Shown one piece after another: positions 1 through 5,978 of a stretch of 7,510 nt of DNA (positions within the stretch are counted from its first letter, which is position 1; the number at the start of each line of letters is the position of its first letter). Made by a program: the position numbers and the translations under genes. Source of the stretch: an uncultured Planctomycetaceae bacterium (lineage in GTDB: Bacteria > Planctomycetota > Planctomycetia > Planctomycetales > Planctomycetaceae); the NCBI GenBank assembly GCA_903823545.1, contig CAIJTL010001178.1:1-7510 (forward strand), in the 5' to 3' direction. Under the pieces are notes generated by a model that did not search any database, was not told the origin of the DNA, and saw nothing but the letters and a program-made list of their open reading frames with translations.

Positions 1-492
1 CCCGCGACCGATCGACACGAACGGTGGCAGCGACCCTTTGTGGCCACGGTGTCGAGCGACAATCGAGCCGAAGTTCGGTCGTACGGGATCGGGCTTCTCT
101 TTGAACCCCGTCAGTCCGGCGGTACCTGCGTCGGGATGTCCCGGCTCAGTTGTGACGTTGCTCCGGACGACCGCGTACTTGTTGGAACGAGCGGCCAACC
201 TCGGAAGCAACTCGCTGACCATCAGCCCTGGCGTGCGTGTCGCGATTGGAGTGAACGGACCTCGGTATTCCGCCGGTGCATCTGGCTTCGGGTCGAAGGT
301 GTCGATGTGGCTCGGCGCGCCCCACAACCAGACGAGTACGACCGACTTCGCTCGAACTGCTTGAGCCGCTAGTGCGATATCCGCCGTGTTGAGTGTTCCA
401 AGTGCCCACGGCAACGCGGCACCGGCTCGAACGAACGATCGCCGGCTCATTCCGTCACAGGTCTTCGCTCGAAAGGCACCGATATCAAACAT
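1..492 (-). CDS. DUF1501 family protein, Tat-exported, N-terminal part (runs off left edge)
   Basis: An open frame of 164 codons reads from an ATG at 490-492 to the window edge without a stop, so the C-terminal part is missing. Residues 16-22 (SRRSFVR) form a twin-arginine motif followed by a hydrophobic stretch (AGAALPWALG), so export by the Tat pathway is expected. The mature start shows the DUF1501 signature: VVLVWLWGAPSHIDTFDPKP at about 51-70, then PAEYRGPF, and TEPGHPDAGTAGLTGF at about 115-130. DUF1501 proteins share an alkaline-phosphatase/sulfatase-like fold, are very numerous in planctomycetes, and are often encoded beside DUF1549/DUF1553 cytochrome-like proteins; no such partner lies upstream here. 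The true substrate is unknown. AGGA, 8 nt before the ATG, supports this start; Met15 (ATG at 448-450) is an alternative that keeps the whole Tat motif. The family is confident; full length cannot be judged. Confidence 0.9.
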   Translation of the reverse strand, partial: MFDIGAFRAKTCDGMSRRSFVRAGAALPWALGTLNTADIALAAQAVRAKSVVLVWLWGAPSHIDTFDPKPDAPAEYRGPFTPIATRTPGLMVSELLPRLAARSNKYAVVRSNVTTEPGHPDAGTAGLTGFKEKPDPVRPNFGSIVARHRGHKGSLPPFVSIGRG

Positions 493-518
493 GTTTTGAA
501 TCCTGGCTAGATTGAGAC

Positions 519-670
519 GTTTTCAACGCAAAGGGGCAAAGAAACGCCAAGGTTCGCAAAGAAAATGGAGCGAATGACTTCGTCGTTTGACAAACGATTT
601 CAAGAGATTGATTGCCACAATACTTTACCCTTGCGAATCTTTGCGGCCCTCTGCGCCTTTGCGTTGAAAA
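519..670. repeat. Inverted-repeat element with CGCAAAG-type ends (MITE-like or REP-like)
   Basis: The spacer between two minus-strand genes carries terminal inverted repeats. TTTTCAACGCAAAG at 520-533 is matched perfectly by CTTTGCGTTGAAAA at 657-670. Over 22 bp (520-541 against 649-670) 20 positions pair. Further inside, GTTCGCAAAG-like segments (around 552-561) face TTGCGAATC (around 631-639). The pentamer GAGAC occurs just outside both ends (514-518 and 671-675), which could be a target-site duplication or chance. No transposase is encoded. The short reading frame across the region (485-682, minus) is repeat translation, not a gene. The element begins 27 nt upstream of the DUF1501 start and ends 8 nt after the stop of the phosphotransferase-like gene. 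Confidence 0.75.
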
Positions 671-678
671 GAGACTCA

Positions 679-1800
679 TCACGTTGCACTTTGTACTTGG
701 CTAGTTTGTAGACGATACGCTAGCCGCTCCATTCGTGACGTGATCTGTCGCAATCGCGCGATGACTCGCGGCGGATTTGAATAACTTTCGCGATGCACGA
801 AGAGTCGTTCGAGCCACGTGAGGCCGCTTAGCAATGTCGTACTCTGATCGAGTACCCGAGCTAATTTGGCTTCGCGGTCTGAAAGCGGGCGAATACTGCG
901 ATACGCGGAGATTGCCATGTCCCAGCGATCATCATCGTCACGCAAAAAACTACCGAGAAGCCGAGCCAAATCAGTCGCCGGTGTTTCGCAACGAGCGGCA
1001 TTCGGATCAATCAAACCGGTGACCTCATCTCCGTCAAATAAAACGTGATCATGCCAAACATCGCGCAAACAAGGATGTAGTCGCAATCGCACGTCGCGAT
1101 AAGCGAGCAGCTCTTTGCCAACATGCGGGGCCGACATCACAAAGAAGTCGAGGATCTGTCGCGACAAGATCCGAAGCTCCAAGAACTCAGCCTCCCAGCC
1201 AGAGAGAGAGGCGGTGTCGGCAACGAGCTTTTTCATTTTCGCGGCATCGCCCGAATAGAAGCGGTGGATGCGGACGAGTCGATCTTCAACAGTCGGCGAT
1301 GTCGCGGAAGTGACTTGCTTGAACCATTCAACTTCAGGCGATCGGGCCTCAAAACGCGATGCCGCATCGTGCCATTGAGCGAGCACAATCATTGAGTTTT
1401 GCAGTCGCGCGTCGGTCGGAGCGGTCGAGAAGTCTGCACGACCGGGCATCCACGGTTCGAGTTGCCAGAACTGCCCCGCTTCTGTGTAAAGCGTCGCTCC
1501 GAACTGATTCTTCAGCGGCACTGGAACCTGTTTAACGCCGCAACGATGAATGTGCTCCAGCAGCCGATGCAGTCCAACCAGGCGATCGCGCTGCAGGCTG
1601 TCCGGTGGCCAACCGCGAAGACAGTATTCCGCTTCGTGGGCCAACTTGGTCCCTTCGACAACGACTCGCAAGACAACGGCACCGCTGAATCCTTCGCTAT
1701 CACGATCGATCGTCCGAATGCGCGCAGGACGCTGCGAGCCGCAAAATGCGGAGACGATTTGGGCGAGGTTGTGGAATTTCACAAACTGCGAAGGTGGCAT
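679..1800 (-). CDS. Aminoglycoside phosphotransferase (APH)-fold, kinase-like protein
   Basis: This 373-residue protein has the length and layout of the APH/choline-kinase-like family. An N-lobe contains a glycine-loop-like SEGFSGAVVLRV (about 35-46) and a strand EYCLRGWP (about 58-65), where Arg62 may sit at the usual lysine position. A hinge follows, FWQLEPWMPG (111-120), then a helical C-lobe. The catalytic loop reads LRDVWHDHVLF (245-255), with Asp247 at the catalytic-base position of the usual HGDxxxxN motif. His252 replaces the Asn, and Leu245 replaces the first His. The metal-binding segment is GLIDPNAA (262-269), with Asp265 in place of the DFG-like Asp, followed by TPATDLARLLGSF. Family members phosphorylate small molecules such as antibiotics, sugars, homoserine or choline; this substrate cannot be told, and resistance should not be assumed. 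The ATG at 1798-1800 is the only good start and lacks a clear Shine-Dalgarno. It is divergent from the secreted-protein gene at 1906. Confidence 0.82.
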   Translation of the reverse strand: MPPSQFVKFHNLAQIVSAFCGSQRPARIRTIDRDSEGFSGAVVLRVVVEGTKLAHEAEYCLRGWPPDSLQRDRLVGLHRLLEHIHRCGVKQVPVPLKNQFGATLYTEAGQFWQLEPWMPGRADFSTAPTDARLQNSMIVLAQWHDAASRFEARSPEVEWFKQVTSATSPTVEDRLVRIHRFYSGDAAKMKKLVADTASLSGWEAEFLELRILSRQILDFFVMSAPHVGKELLAYRDVRLRLHPCLRDVWHDHVLFDGDEVTGLIDPNAARCETPATDLARLLGSFLRDDDDRWDMAISAYRSIRPLSDREAKLARVLDQSTTLLSGLTWLERLFVHRESYSNPPRVIARLRQITSRMERLAYRLQTSQVQSAT

Positions 1801-1815
1801 GAGGTTTGTCGCAAA

Positions 1816-1843
1816 TTGACTTTTGGGGGATGGGCAGTAGAAG
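1816..1843 (+). promoter_or_regulatory. Possible sigma70-type promoter for the secreted protein gene
   Basis: In the 105-bp divergent spacer, TTGACT (1816-1821) is followed after 16 bp by TAGAAG (1838-1843), which matches four of six -10 consensus bases. It would place transcription start about 50 nt before the ATG at 1906. This is a pattern match only; planctomycete promoters are poorly defined, and the divergent gene's promoter must also lie in or near this spacer. Confidence 0.28.
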
Positions 1844-1905
1844 ATGCCTCGCCGAACAAGTTGCTTAGTCGGCCATCAGTCCCTTTTTTTCGTGAGAGTC
1901 ATGCC

Positions 1906-2916
1906 ATGACAGTTAAACAGAGAACGTGGCGGTTTGCGAGCCTTCTCGCCGCTGCCGTGATTGCCGGAACAACAGCCGCACTACCAGCAGACGATCTCCC
2001 TTGGTCATTCAACGGCGGCTATCAGACGGTTGGCTACCCAGTCGTTGGTAATTCATACGTGGTCCAGTCGGCATGGTACGTTCCGGCTTACTCTGCTCCC
2101 GCCACCTATCGAACTGTTTCATCTCGCCAATCTTCCGGCTGTTCAACCTGCTCGCCGAGTTATTACGCGCAATCCAATTATGCGCCGTCCTACGGATATG
2201 GTTACGGCTGCGGTTGCGGACCAGTCGCCTTTGCTCCGTCTTGCAACTCCTGCGGCACCGCGTGTGGAACTCCGTTGAATAGCTGCGACAGCGGTTGTTC
2301 GAGCACGCCGACTCCGTCGAAGCCAACCCAATCCAAGGGCTCGTCGAGCGGATTCCACCCGACGAAAAAAGATGAACCGGAAGCGAACCGCAGCGGGACA
2401 ACGAAAGAGCCAATGCAGACTTTCGTGACTCCTAGCAATCGCAGTACGACTGACGTGCAAGCCCCTGAAGCCAACGACGGACTCAGCGGTAATCAGCGGA
2501 TCAGGAGTTTGCGAACTGATGACCAAAAGGACGATGCAACCGACGATTTGCTTGACGGAAAAACGGAAGCGCGTAAGCCCGCTGCAAATGAATTGGAACC
2601 CGAAACGGTGATTGAGAAGATCAAGAAGGTTCCCGCTCCCGTCGACATCAACGGCGACGATCAAGATTCAACATCAACGACTCTTCCAGAACTCGAAAAG
2701 AAGTCTGACGGAGAAGCCAAGATTCAACTTCCGCTTCCGAGTGTCAGTTTCGATGACAAGATCGCTTGGCGAGCTGCTGCACCGCGAACTCGAATCCCGT
2801 TTTACACGAAGACCGCGAACGTCAGCGTCAGCCGTCGTGTGCCGAACACCGGCAAGAATAGTGACTGGACCCCAGTTGCCACGAAACAGACTGGCCCACA
2901 GTTGGTGAAGAAGTAG
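1906..2916 (+). CDS. Secreted Cys/Tyr/Gly-rich low-complexity protein of unknown function
   Basis: The 336-residue product begins with a Sec-type signal peptide: basic MTVKQRTWRF, a hydrophobic stretch at 11-25, and a likely cleavage after ALPA (about 28). The mature protein has three parts. Residues 39-135 are rich in Tyr, Gly, Ser and Cys, with nine cysteines between 79 and 131 arranged as CSTC, CGC and CNSCGTAC, and the segment YGYGYGCGCG. Residues 136-275 form a polar, charged, probably disordered linker rich in Thr, Ser, Lys, Asp and Pro. Residues 276-336 are more ordered and basic, with IAWRAAAPRTRIPFY and a C-terminal TGPQLVKK. No catalytic motif is seen. A structural envelope or surface protein held by disulfides is a reasonable inference, nothing more. 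The same frame stays open back to 1399, but that stretch is antisense to the phosphotransferase-like gene; the signal peptide and a weak GAGAG about 8 nt upstream favour 1906. Confidence 0.82.
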   Translation: MTVKQRTWRFASLLAAAVIAGTTAALPADDLPWSFNGGYQTVGYPVVGNSYVVQSAWYVPAYSAPATYRTVSSRQSSGCSTCSPSYYAQSNYAPSYGYGYGCGCGPVAFAPSCNSCGTACGTPLNSCDSGCSSTPTPSKPTQSKGSSSGFHPTKKDEPEANRSGTTKEPMQTFVTPSNRSTTDVQAPEANDGLSGNQRIRSLRTDDQKDDATDDLLDGKTEARKPAANELEPETVIEKIKKVPAPVDINGDDQDSTSTTLPELEKKSDGEAKIQLPLPSVSFDDKIAWRAAAPRTRIPFYTKTANVSVSRRVPNTGKNSDWTPVATKQTGPQLVKK

Positions 2917-2972
2917 AAATAACGAAGCACCGCAGCACAGAATTGCTGTCGAGTTCCGCGTCAGGCCCATTT

Positions 2973-3004
2973 AAACCCGGCTCATCAGAGCCGGGTTTCT
3001 TTTT
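2973..3004 (+). terminator. Intrinsic terminator between convergent genes
   Basis: A perfect 11-bp stem pairs AAACCCGGCTC (2973-2983) with GAGCCGGGTTT (2988-2998) around the loop ATCA, followed by CTTTTT (2999-3004). It lies 56 nt after the stop of the secreted-protein gene. The opposite-strand gene stops at 3016, just beyond the hairpin. On the minus strand the stem is followed by AAATGG, a poorer U-tract, so it probably works best for plus-strand transcripts but may slow both. Confidence 0.93.
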
Positions 3005-3015
3005 GGGTGCTTGAA

Positions 3016-3414
3016 TCAAACAGACTCATTCGGTCGTTGAGTGTGGTCGTTCTTCGTCTCGCGAAACTCACGCGGTGGTCGAGCTTTTTCGCGAGGGCGC
3101 AGAAACCTACCGATTGCAGCGACCGCTAGCATCAGCGGCACGTATTGGCGCGGGTTGCGCGCGACCATGAAAACCGCCAGAATGATTCCGATCAACGTCG
3201 TCAAAGAGACGTTGGCCCATTTGCCAAGTGTTCCGTCTTTTGGCAACGCCATCCAAAGTGCCGTCAGAACGAGCCCCAGGCGTGTGAAGATCCCGCGCCA
3301 CATGTTGACGTCGTCGTCTTCGTACAAAAACGCCGCGCCCGCGCCGATGAGGCAAGCGATCGCGAGCACTCCGACTAATGTGCGATTAATGGTGACGGTT
3401 TGATTTTCGGACAC
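3016..3414 (-). CDS. Small multi-pass membrane protein, unknown function
   Basis: The 132-residue product has four likely membrane segments: about 12-31 (TLVGVLAIACLIGAGAAFLY), 41-58 (GIFTRLGLVLTALWMALP), 68-85 (NVSLTTLIGIILAVFMVA) and 91-105 (YVPLMLAVAAIGRFL). It ends in a strongly basic, polar tail (RPREKARPPREFRETKND) that is probably cytoplasmic. A short acidic turn, YEDDDVN, follows the first segment. No family is recognised. The start is a GTG at 3412-3414; no clear Shine-Dalgarno is visible, so the exact start is uncertain. The stop at 3016-3018 lies 12 nt from the tail of the convergent terminator. The upstream gene (speB) ends 126 nt away on the same strand, a spacer with no evident repeat or strong terminator, so cotranscription with speB is possible. 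Confidence 0.75.
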   Translation of the reverse strand: MSENQTVTINRTLVGVLAIACLIGAGAAFLYEDDDVNMWRGIFTRLGLVLTALWMALPKDGTLGKWANVSLTTLIGIILAVFMVARNPRQYVPLMLAVAAIGRFLRPREKARPPREFRETKNDHTQRPNESV

Positions 3415-3540
3415 GGTGACTCTGGCGTAATGGGATTTTGTGCGATGGCATAAAATAGGCCGGGCGATCGAAGGAGGCGAGGCACTCTGTCACGAGTGGA
3501 CTTGGCCACGAAGCACTGGGCACCAGCCGAGACTGTCGCA

Positions 3541-4485
3541 TCAATGTCCTCGCGACTTCAACGCAAGAAGTGACAGAAACTCAAACGCAAGGTTGGCTCC
3601 CAGGATCGCGGTGATCTGGCTTGGGTCATACGGTGGCGAAACTTCGACCAGATCGAAACCAACCAAATTGAGGCCACGGAGTCCGCGAATCAATTGCAGG
3701 ATTTGATAGCTCGTGAGGCCGCCAACTTCCGGCGTTCCAGTTCCGGGAGCATACGCGGGATCGACGGCGTCGATGTCGAGCGTCACATAGGTCGGCCTTG
3801 AACCGAGGCACTGTCGCACTTCGCTCAGAATCGACGGCACTCCGCGCGAATGCACGTCGTCTGCAACCAGCATCTGCGCGCCGAGTTGTTTCGCGTCCTC
3901 GTAGTCTTGTGGTCCGGCCGTTGGTCCACGAATTCCGATCTGAAAATAGGCGGACGTGTCGATCAACCCTTCCTCGATCGCGCGGCGAAACGGAGTTCCG
4001 TGGCTGAATTTGTAGCCGGGATACTCTTCGTCCCACGTATCTGGATGCGCGTCGAAATGCACAACAGCCATTGGCCCATGAACGGCAGCATGGGCTCGCA
4101 ACAACGGCAGTGAAATGGAATGCTCGCCCCCCAATGTGATCAGTCGGGAGCCAGCATCCAAAATCGTCTTCGCCGTCAATTCGATTGCTCGATGTGTGGC
4201 GCTGACATCAACCGGTATGACATCAACGTCTCCGAAGTCGATGGCACTCAGTTGCTCGAAGGGAGCAACTCCTAGGGCGTTGTTGTATCCCCATAACAAC
4301 AGCGATTGCTCGCGAATGGCTCTCGGCCCGAAACGTGTGCCGCTGCGGTATGAGACCGTGCTATCGAATGGAACTCCGAGGATCGCAACATCGACGCCCT
4401 TCAGAACACGAGTGTGCGGACATCGTCCAAACGTGGCGATCCCTTGAAACGGTGGAGCAGAAAATGAGGAACCGGTGGAGGCCAT
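3541..4485 (-). CDS. speB: Agmatinase-family ureohydrolase
   Basis: The 314-residue product carries the complete binuclear-manganese signature of the arginase/agmatinase family. GGEHSISLP supplies the His ligand (residue 122 from this start), FDAHPDTWD gives Asp145, His147 and Asp149, and LDIDAVDPAYAPGTGTPE gives Asp237 and Asp239. SHGTPFRRA and FDLVEVSPPYD complete the active-site frame, and the N-terminal LGVPFDSTVSYRSGTRFGPRAI is typical of agmatinases. Agmatinase hydrolyses agmatine to putrescine and urea in the cytoplasm; guanidinobutyrase or another guanidino-acid hydrolase is possible, since substrate specificity cannot be read here. No arginine decarboxylase lies in the window. The frame stays open to an upstream start at 4560, but those 25 residues come from a repeat arm. 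The ATG at 4483-4485, with AAAGG about 11 nt before it, gives the usual family length (about 300-320). Confidence 0.93.
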   Translation of the reverse strand: MASTGSSFSAPPFQGIATFGRCPHTRVLKGVDVAILGVPFDSTVSYRSGTRFGPRAIREQSLLLWGYNNALGVAPFEQLSAIDFGDVDVIPVDVSATHRAIELTAKTILDAGSRLITLGGEHSISLPLLRAHAAVHGPMAVVHFDAHPDTWDEEYPGYKFSHGTPFRRAIEEGLIDTSAYFQIGIRGPTAGPQDYEDAKQLGAQMLVADDVHSRGVPSILSEVRQCLGSRPTYVTLDIDAVDPAYAPGTGTPEVGGLTSYQILQLIRGLRGLNLVGFDLVEVSPPYDPSQITAILGANLAFEFLSLLALKSRGH

Positions 4486-4518
4486 ATGAGTGAGAGCCTT
4501 TGTGAAATGATCTAAGTC

Positions 4519-4757
4519 GAAATCCCAAGAACCAAGCCCCAACGTCCAAGGAATCACCAAATACTAAATCTCAAAGGGGCAACCAATTCGCTGCCTAATC
4601 TTGATTCGCTGTCACCCTTTGCACATCTTCCTGAGCGCATTCAATCTTGGTTGCAGCTCCGCCGCCTCAAGCTCATCTCTGTCTCTGCGGTTCAAAGTCG
4701 TTTGGAATTTGGGGCTTGAGATTTCCTTGGACATTGGGATTTGAATATTGGGATTTT
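4519..4757. repeat. Shuffled inverted-repeat element of AAATCCCAA-type modules
   Basis: Most of the 280-bp gap between speB and the upstream hydrolase gene is repetitive. Three short modules occur in the left arm and again, inverted, in the right arm. AAATCCCAA lies at 4520-4528 and reversed at 4734-4742, with another copy at 4748-4756. CAAGCCCCAA lies at 4533-4542 and reversed at 4709-4718. GTCCAAGGAA lies at 4544-4553 and reversed at 4723-4732. The module order differs between arms, so they are not a simple palindrome. Inside, CAAAGGG (4572-4578) pairs with CCCTTTG (4615-4621), and the stretch TCTCTGTCTCTGCGGTTCAAAG (around 4676-4697) resembles one end of the element at 519-670. No gene is supported here. 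The right arm ends 9 nt after the stop of the hydrolase gene, and the left arm starts 33 nt before the speB ATG. Confidence 0.72.
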
Positions 4758-4765
4758 GATCCTGC

Positions 4766-5839
4766 CTATCTCGTTTGAAACTCACGCGGTTTTCCATCCG
4801 TGCCAATTTGCACGGTGTAGCTTGCTCCGTCCGGTGCAACTGACGCCTTCACGAAGACTCCTTTGCATGTCGCGGTTTCGGAATCGTTGGCGATGAATTC
4901 GAGGGGAGTTTGCTCGTCAGCTTTCAGTCGGACGTTGCGGTGAAGTTGATAGACCGCTTGCAGCGACTTGATTCGTCGCAGCGTTGCGTTTGTTCCTGGA
5001 TCGCAGCCCTTAGTCGGTCCGTTGCACATCACGCAGACTCGCGGATCAATCGGGAGCAAGAGCGTTGGGTTGTTGCTCACCCCCAAGCCGTGATGCGTGA
5101 CCATAAACATCTCCACTTGCCCGATCGGGTTATTAGGGGTCATCAATTTTGACTCGATGTTCCACGTGAGGTCGCCGCAGGTGAGGAACGAAAACTTGCC
5201 AAACTTCAGCAGCAGACTGACGCTCGCGGCATTGTCGGTCGGGTCGTTGTCTTGCGGCTTGTTCTCGGCAGCGAACGGATTCGGTGCGCCGACGTTCGGA
5301 ATGACCTCACGGCTGGCAGTTACCACTTTGACGGAGAGTGGTGTTTGATTTCCCTTCATCACCCAGTCTTTCAGTGGCAGCGTGTCTCCGGCCTTCAGCG
5401 TCTTGGACTTGTTCTGCGATGCCGCGCGGTAATCGACCATGCGTTTCTCGAAGTCTTTGTCTTCGGCCAACATCTCAGGAATTCCGCGATCCCAAAAGTT
5501 GTTAACTTTGATCTGAGCGGCCAGCGAGGCGTGATTGCCGTAATGATCTAAGTGCCAATGCGAGACTGCCGCGTGATCCAAATGGCTCAGCTTGGCCACG
5601 TCGCGAATGACTTTCAGAATGCGATCGCGATCACGTCCACCATAGTCGGGATAGCCGGAGTCGATCAGCAACGACTCATTTCCCGGAGTGACAATCAGCG
5701 TCGCTGCTCCTCCTTCGACGTCGATGAAGTAGATGTCCAATCGACCGTCGCTCGTTCCGGCTTGAACGTTTGCCGTGCTCGCCAATACGACAGCGAAGGC
5801 AACACTCAAAACCAGACTGCGGATGAAAGCTCGGCACAT
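4766..5839 (-). CDS. Exported metallo-beta-lactamase-fold hydrolase (ComEC C-terminal-like)
   Basis: The 357-residue product has a Sec signal peptide (MCRAFIRS, then a hydrophobic core at about 9-21, probable cleavage after NVQA at 27). The mature protein opens with LDIYFIDVEGGAATLIVTPGNESLLIDSG (34-62), the form seen in ComEC/Rec2-type metallo-beta-lactamase domains. The metal motif HxHxDH is SHWHLDH (93-99: His94, His96, Asp98, His99). Further ligands are likely Asp223 in LTCGDLTW and His249/His250 in VTHHG. The family includes nucleases, phosphodiesterases and other hydrolases; as a free-standing periplasmic or secreted enzyme without the ComEC membrane channel, its substrate is unknown. 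Six cysteines, including CVMC and CNGPTKGC-type spacing near 269-279, could form disulfides. A good Shine-Dalgarno (AGAGGAA, 5847-5853) precedes the ATG by 7 nt. It is flanked on both sides by repeat elements. Confidence 0.88.
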   Translation of the reverse strand: MCRAFIRSLVLSVAFAVVLASTANVQAGTSDGRLDIYFIDVEGGAATLIVTPGNESLLIDSGYPDYGGRDRDRILKVIRDVAKLSHLDHAAVSHWHLDHYGNHASLAAQIKVNNFWDRGIPEMLAEDKDFEKRMVDYRAASQNKSKTLKAGDTLPLKDWVMKGNQTPLSVKVVTASREVIPNVGAPNPFAAENKPQDNDPTDNAASVSLLLKFGKFSFLTCGDLTWNIESKLMTPNNPIGQVEMFMVTHHGLGVSNNPTLLLPIDPRVCVMCNGPTKGCDPGTNATLRRIKSLQAVYQLHRNVRLKADEQTPLEFIANDSETATCKGVFVKASVAPDGASYTVQIGTDGKPREFQTR

Positions 5840-5880
5840 AAGATGGTTCCTCTGAGTGATAGGGCAAGAAAATCAGTTTT

Positions 5881-5944
5881 CACTAGCCCGACGCGCAAGC
5901 GAGGGAATTCCGTCGCCATCCCTCGCTTGCGCGTCGGGCTAGTG
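5881..5944. repeat. Perfect 26-bp inverted repeat (planctomycete SPTRKRG-type element)
   Basis: The 26-bp arm at 5881-5906 (begins CACTAGCCCGACGCG, ends GCGAGGGA) is repeated exactly in reverse complement at 5919-5944, with a 12-nt spacer ATTCCGTCGCCA. Outside the arms the similarity continues imperfectly: GTTTT on the left, and TGAAAC on the right, whose complement is GTTTCA. Translation across it gives SPTRKRG and LRVGL peptides that recur in spurious planctomycete ORFs, so it is probably one copy of a dispersed family. As RNA it would make a very stable 26-bp hairpin. It lies 34 nt beyond the stop of the AI-2E-type gene and 41 nt before the start of the exported hydrolase gene; it has no U-tract on the minus strand that would mark a normal terminator. 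Confidence 0.93.
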
Positions 5945-5978
5945 TGAAACCCAGTTAGCAATCAGCGGCGGGAGCATA

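Noticed and set aside
485..682. 65-codon minus-strand frame between the DUF1501 and phosphotransferase-like genes
   Set aside because: It is a translation of the inverted-repeat element and overlaps the DUF1501 start; no protein family signal.
679..1800. Antibiotic-resistance aminoglycoside phosphotransferase
   Set aside because: The fold matches but the catalytic loop is diverged, and there is no mobile or resistance context; a resistance role is unsupported.
1399..1905. In-frame upstream extension of the secreted protein gene (total 505 codons)
   Set aside because: It lies antisense to most of the phosphotransferase-like gene, has no signal-peptide logic, and the clear signal peptide begins at 1906.
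2009..2664. Several minus-strand frames antisense to the secreted protein gene
   Set aside because: Arg/Ser-rich compositions typical of antisense shadows; no motifs.
3483..3498. Short CACTC/GAGTG hairpin as terminator after speB
   Set aside because: Only five paired bases and no U-tract; too weak to call.
4612..4839. 75-codon minus-strand frame in the spacer next to speB
   Set aside because: It overlaps the end of the exported hydrolase gene in another frame and mostly translates repeat modules.
5881..5944. CRISPR array or phage attachment site
   Set aside because: Only two arms, in inverted rather than direct orientation, with one 12-nt spacer and no cas or integrase gene nearby.
5552..5947. 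131-codon plus-strand frame ending in SPTRKRG and LRVGL peptides
   Set aside because: Antisense to the exported hydrolase gene and running into the perfect inverted repeat; this is the typical spurious ORF such repeats generate.
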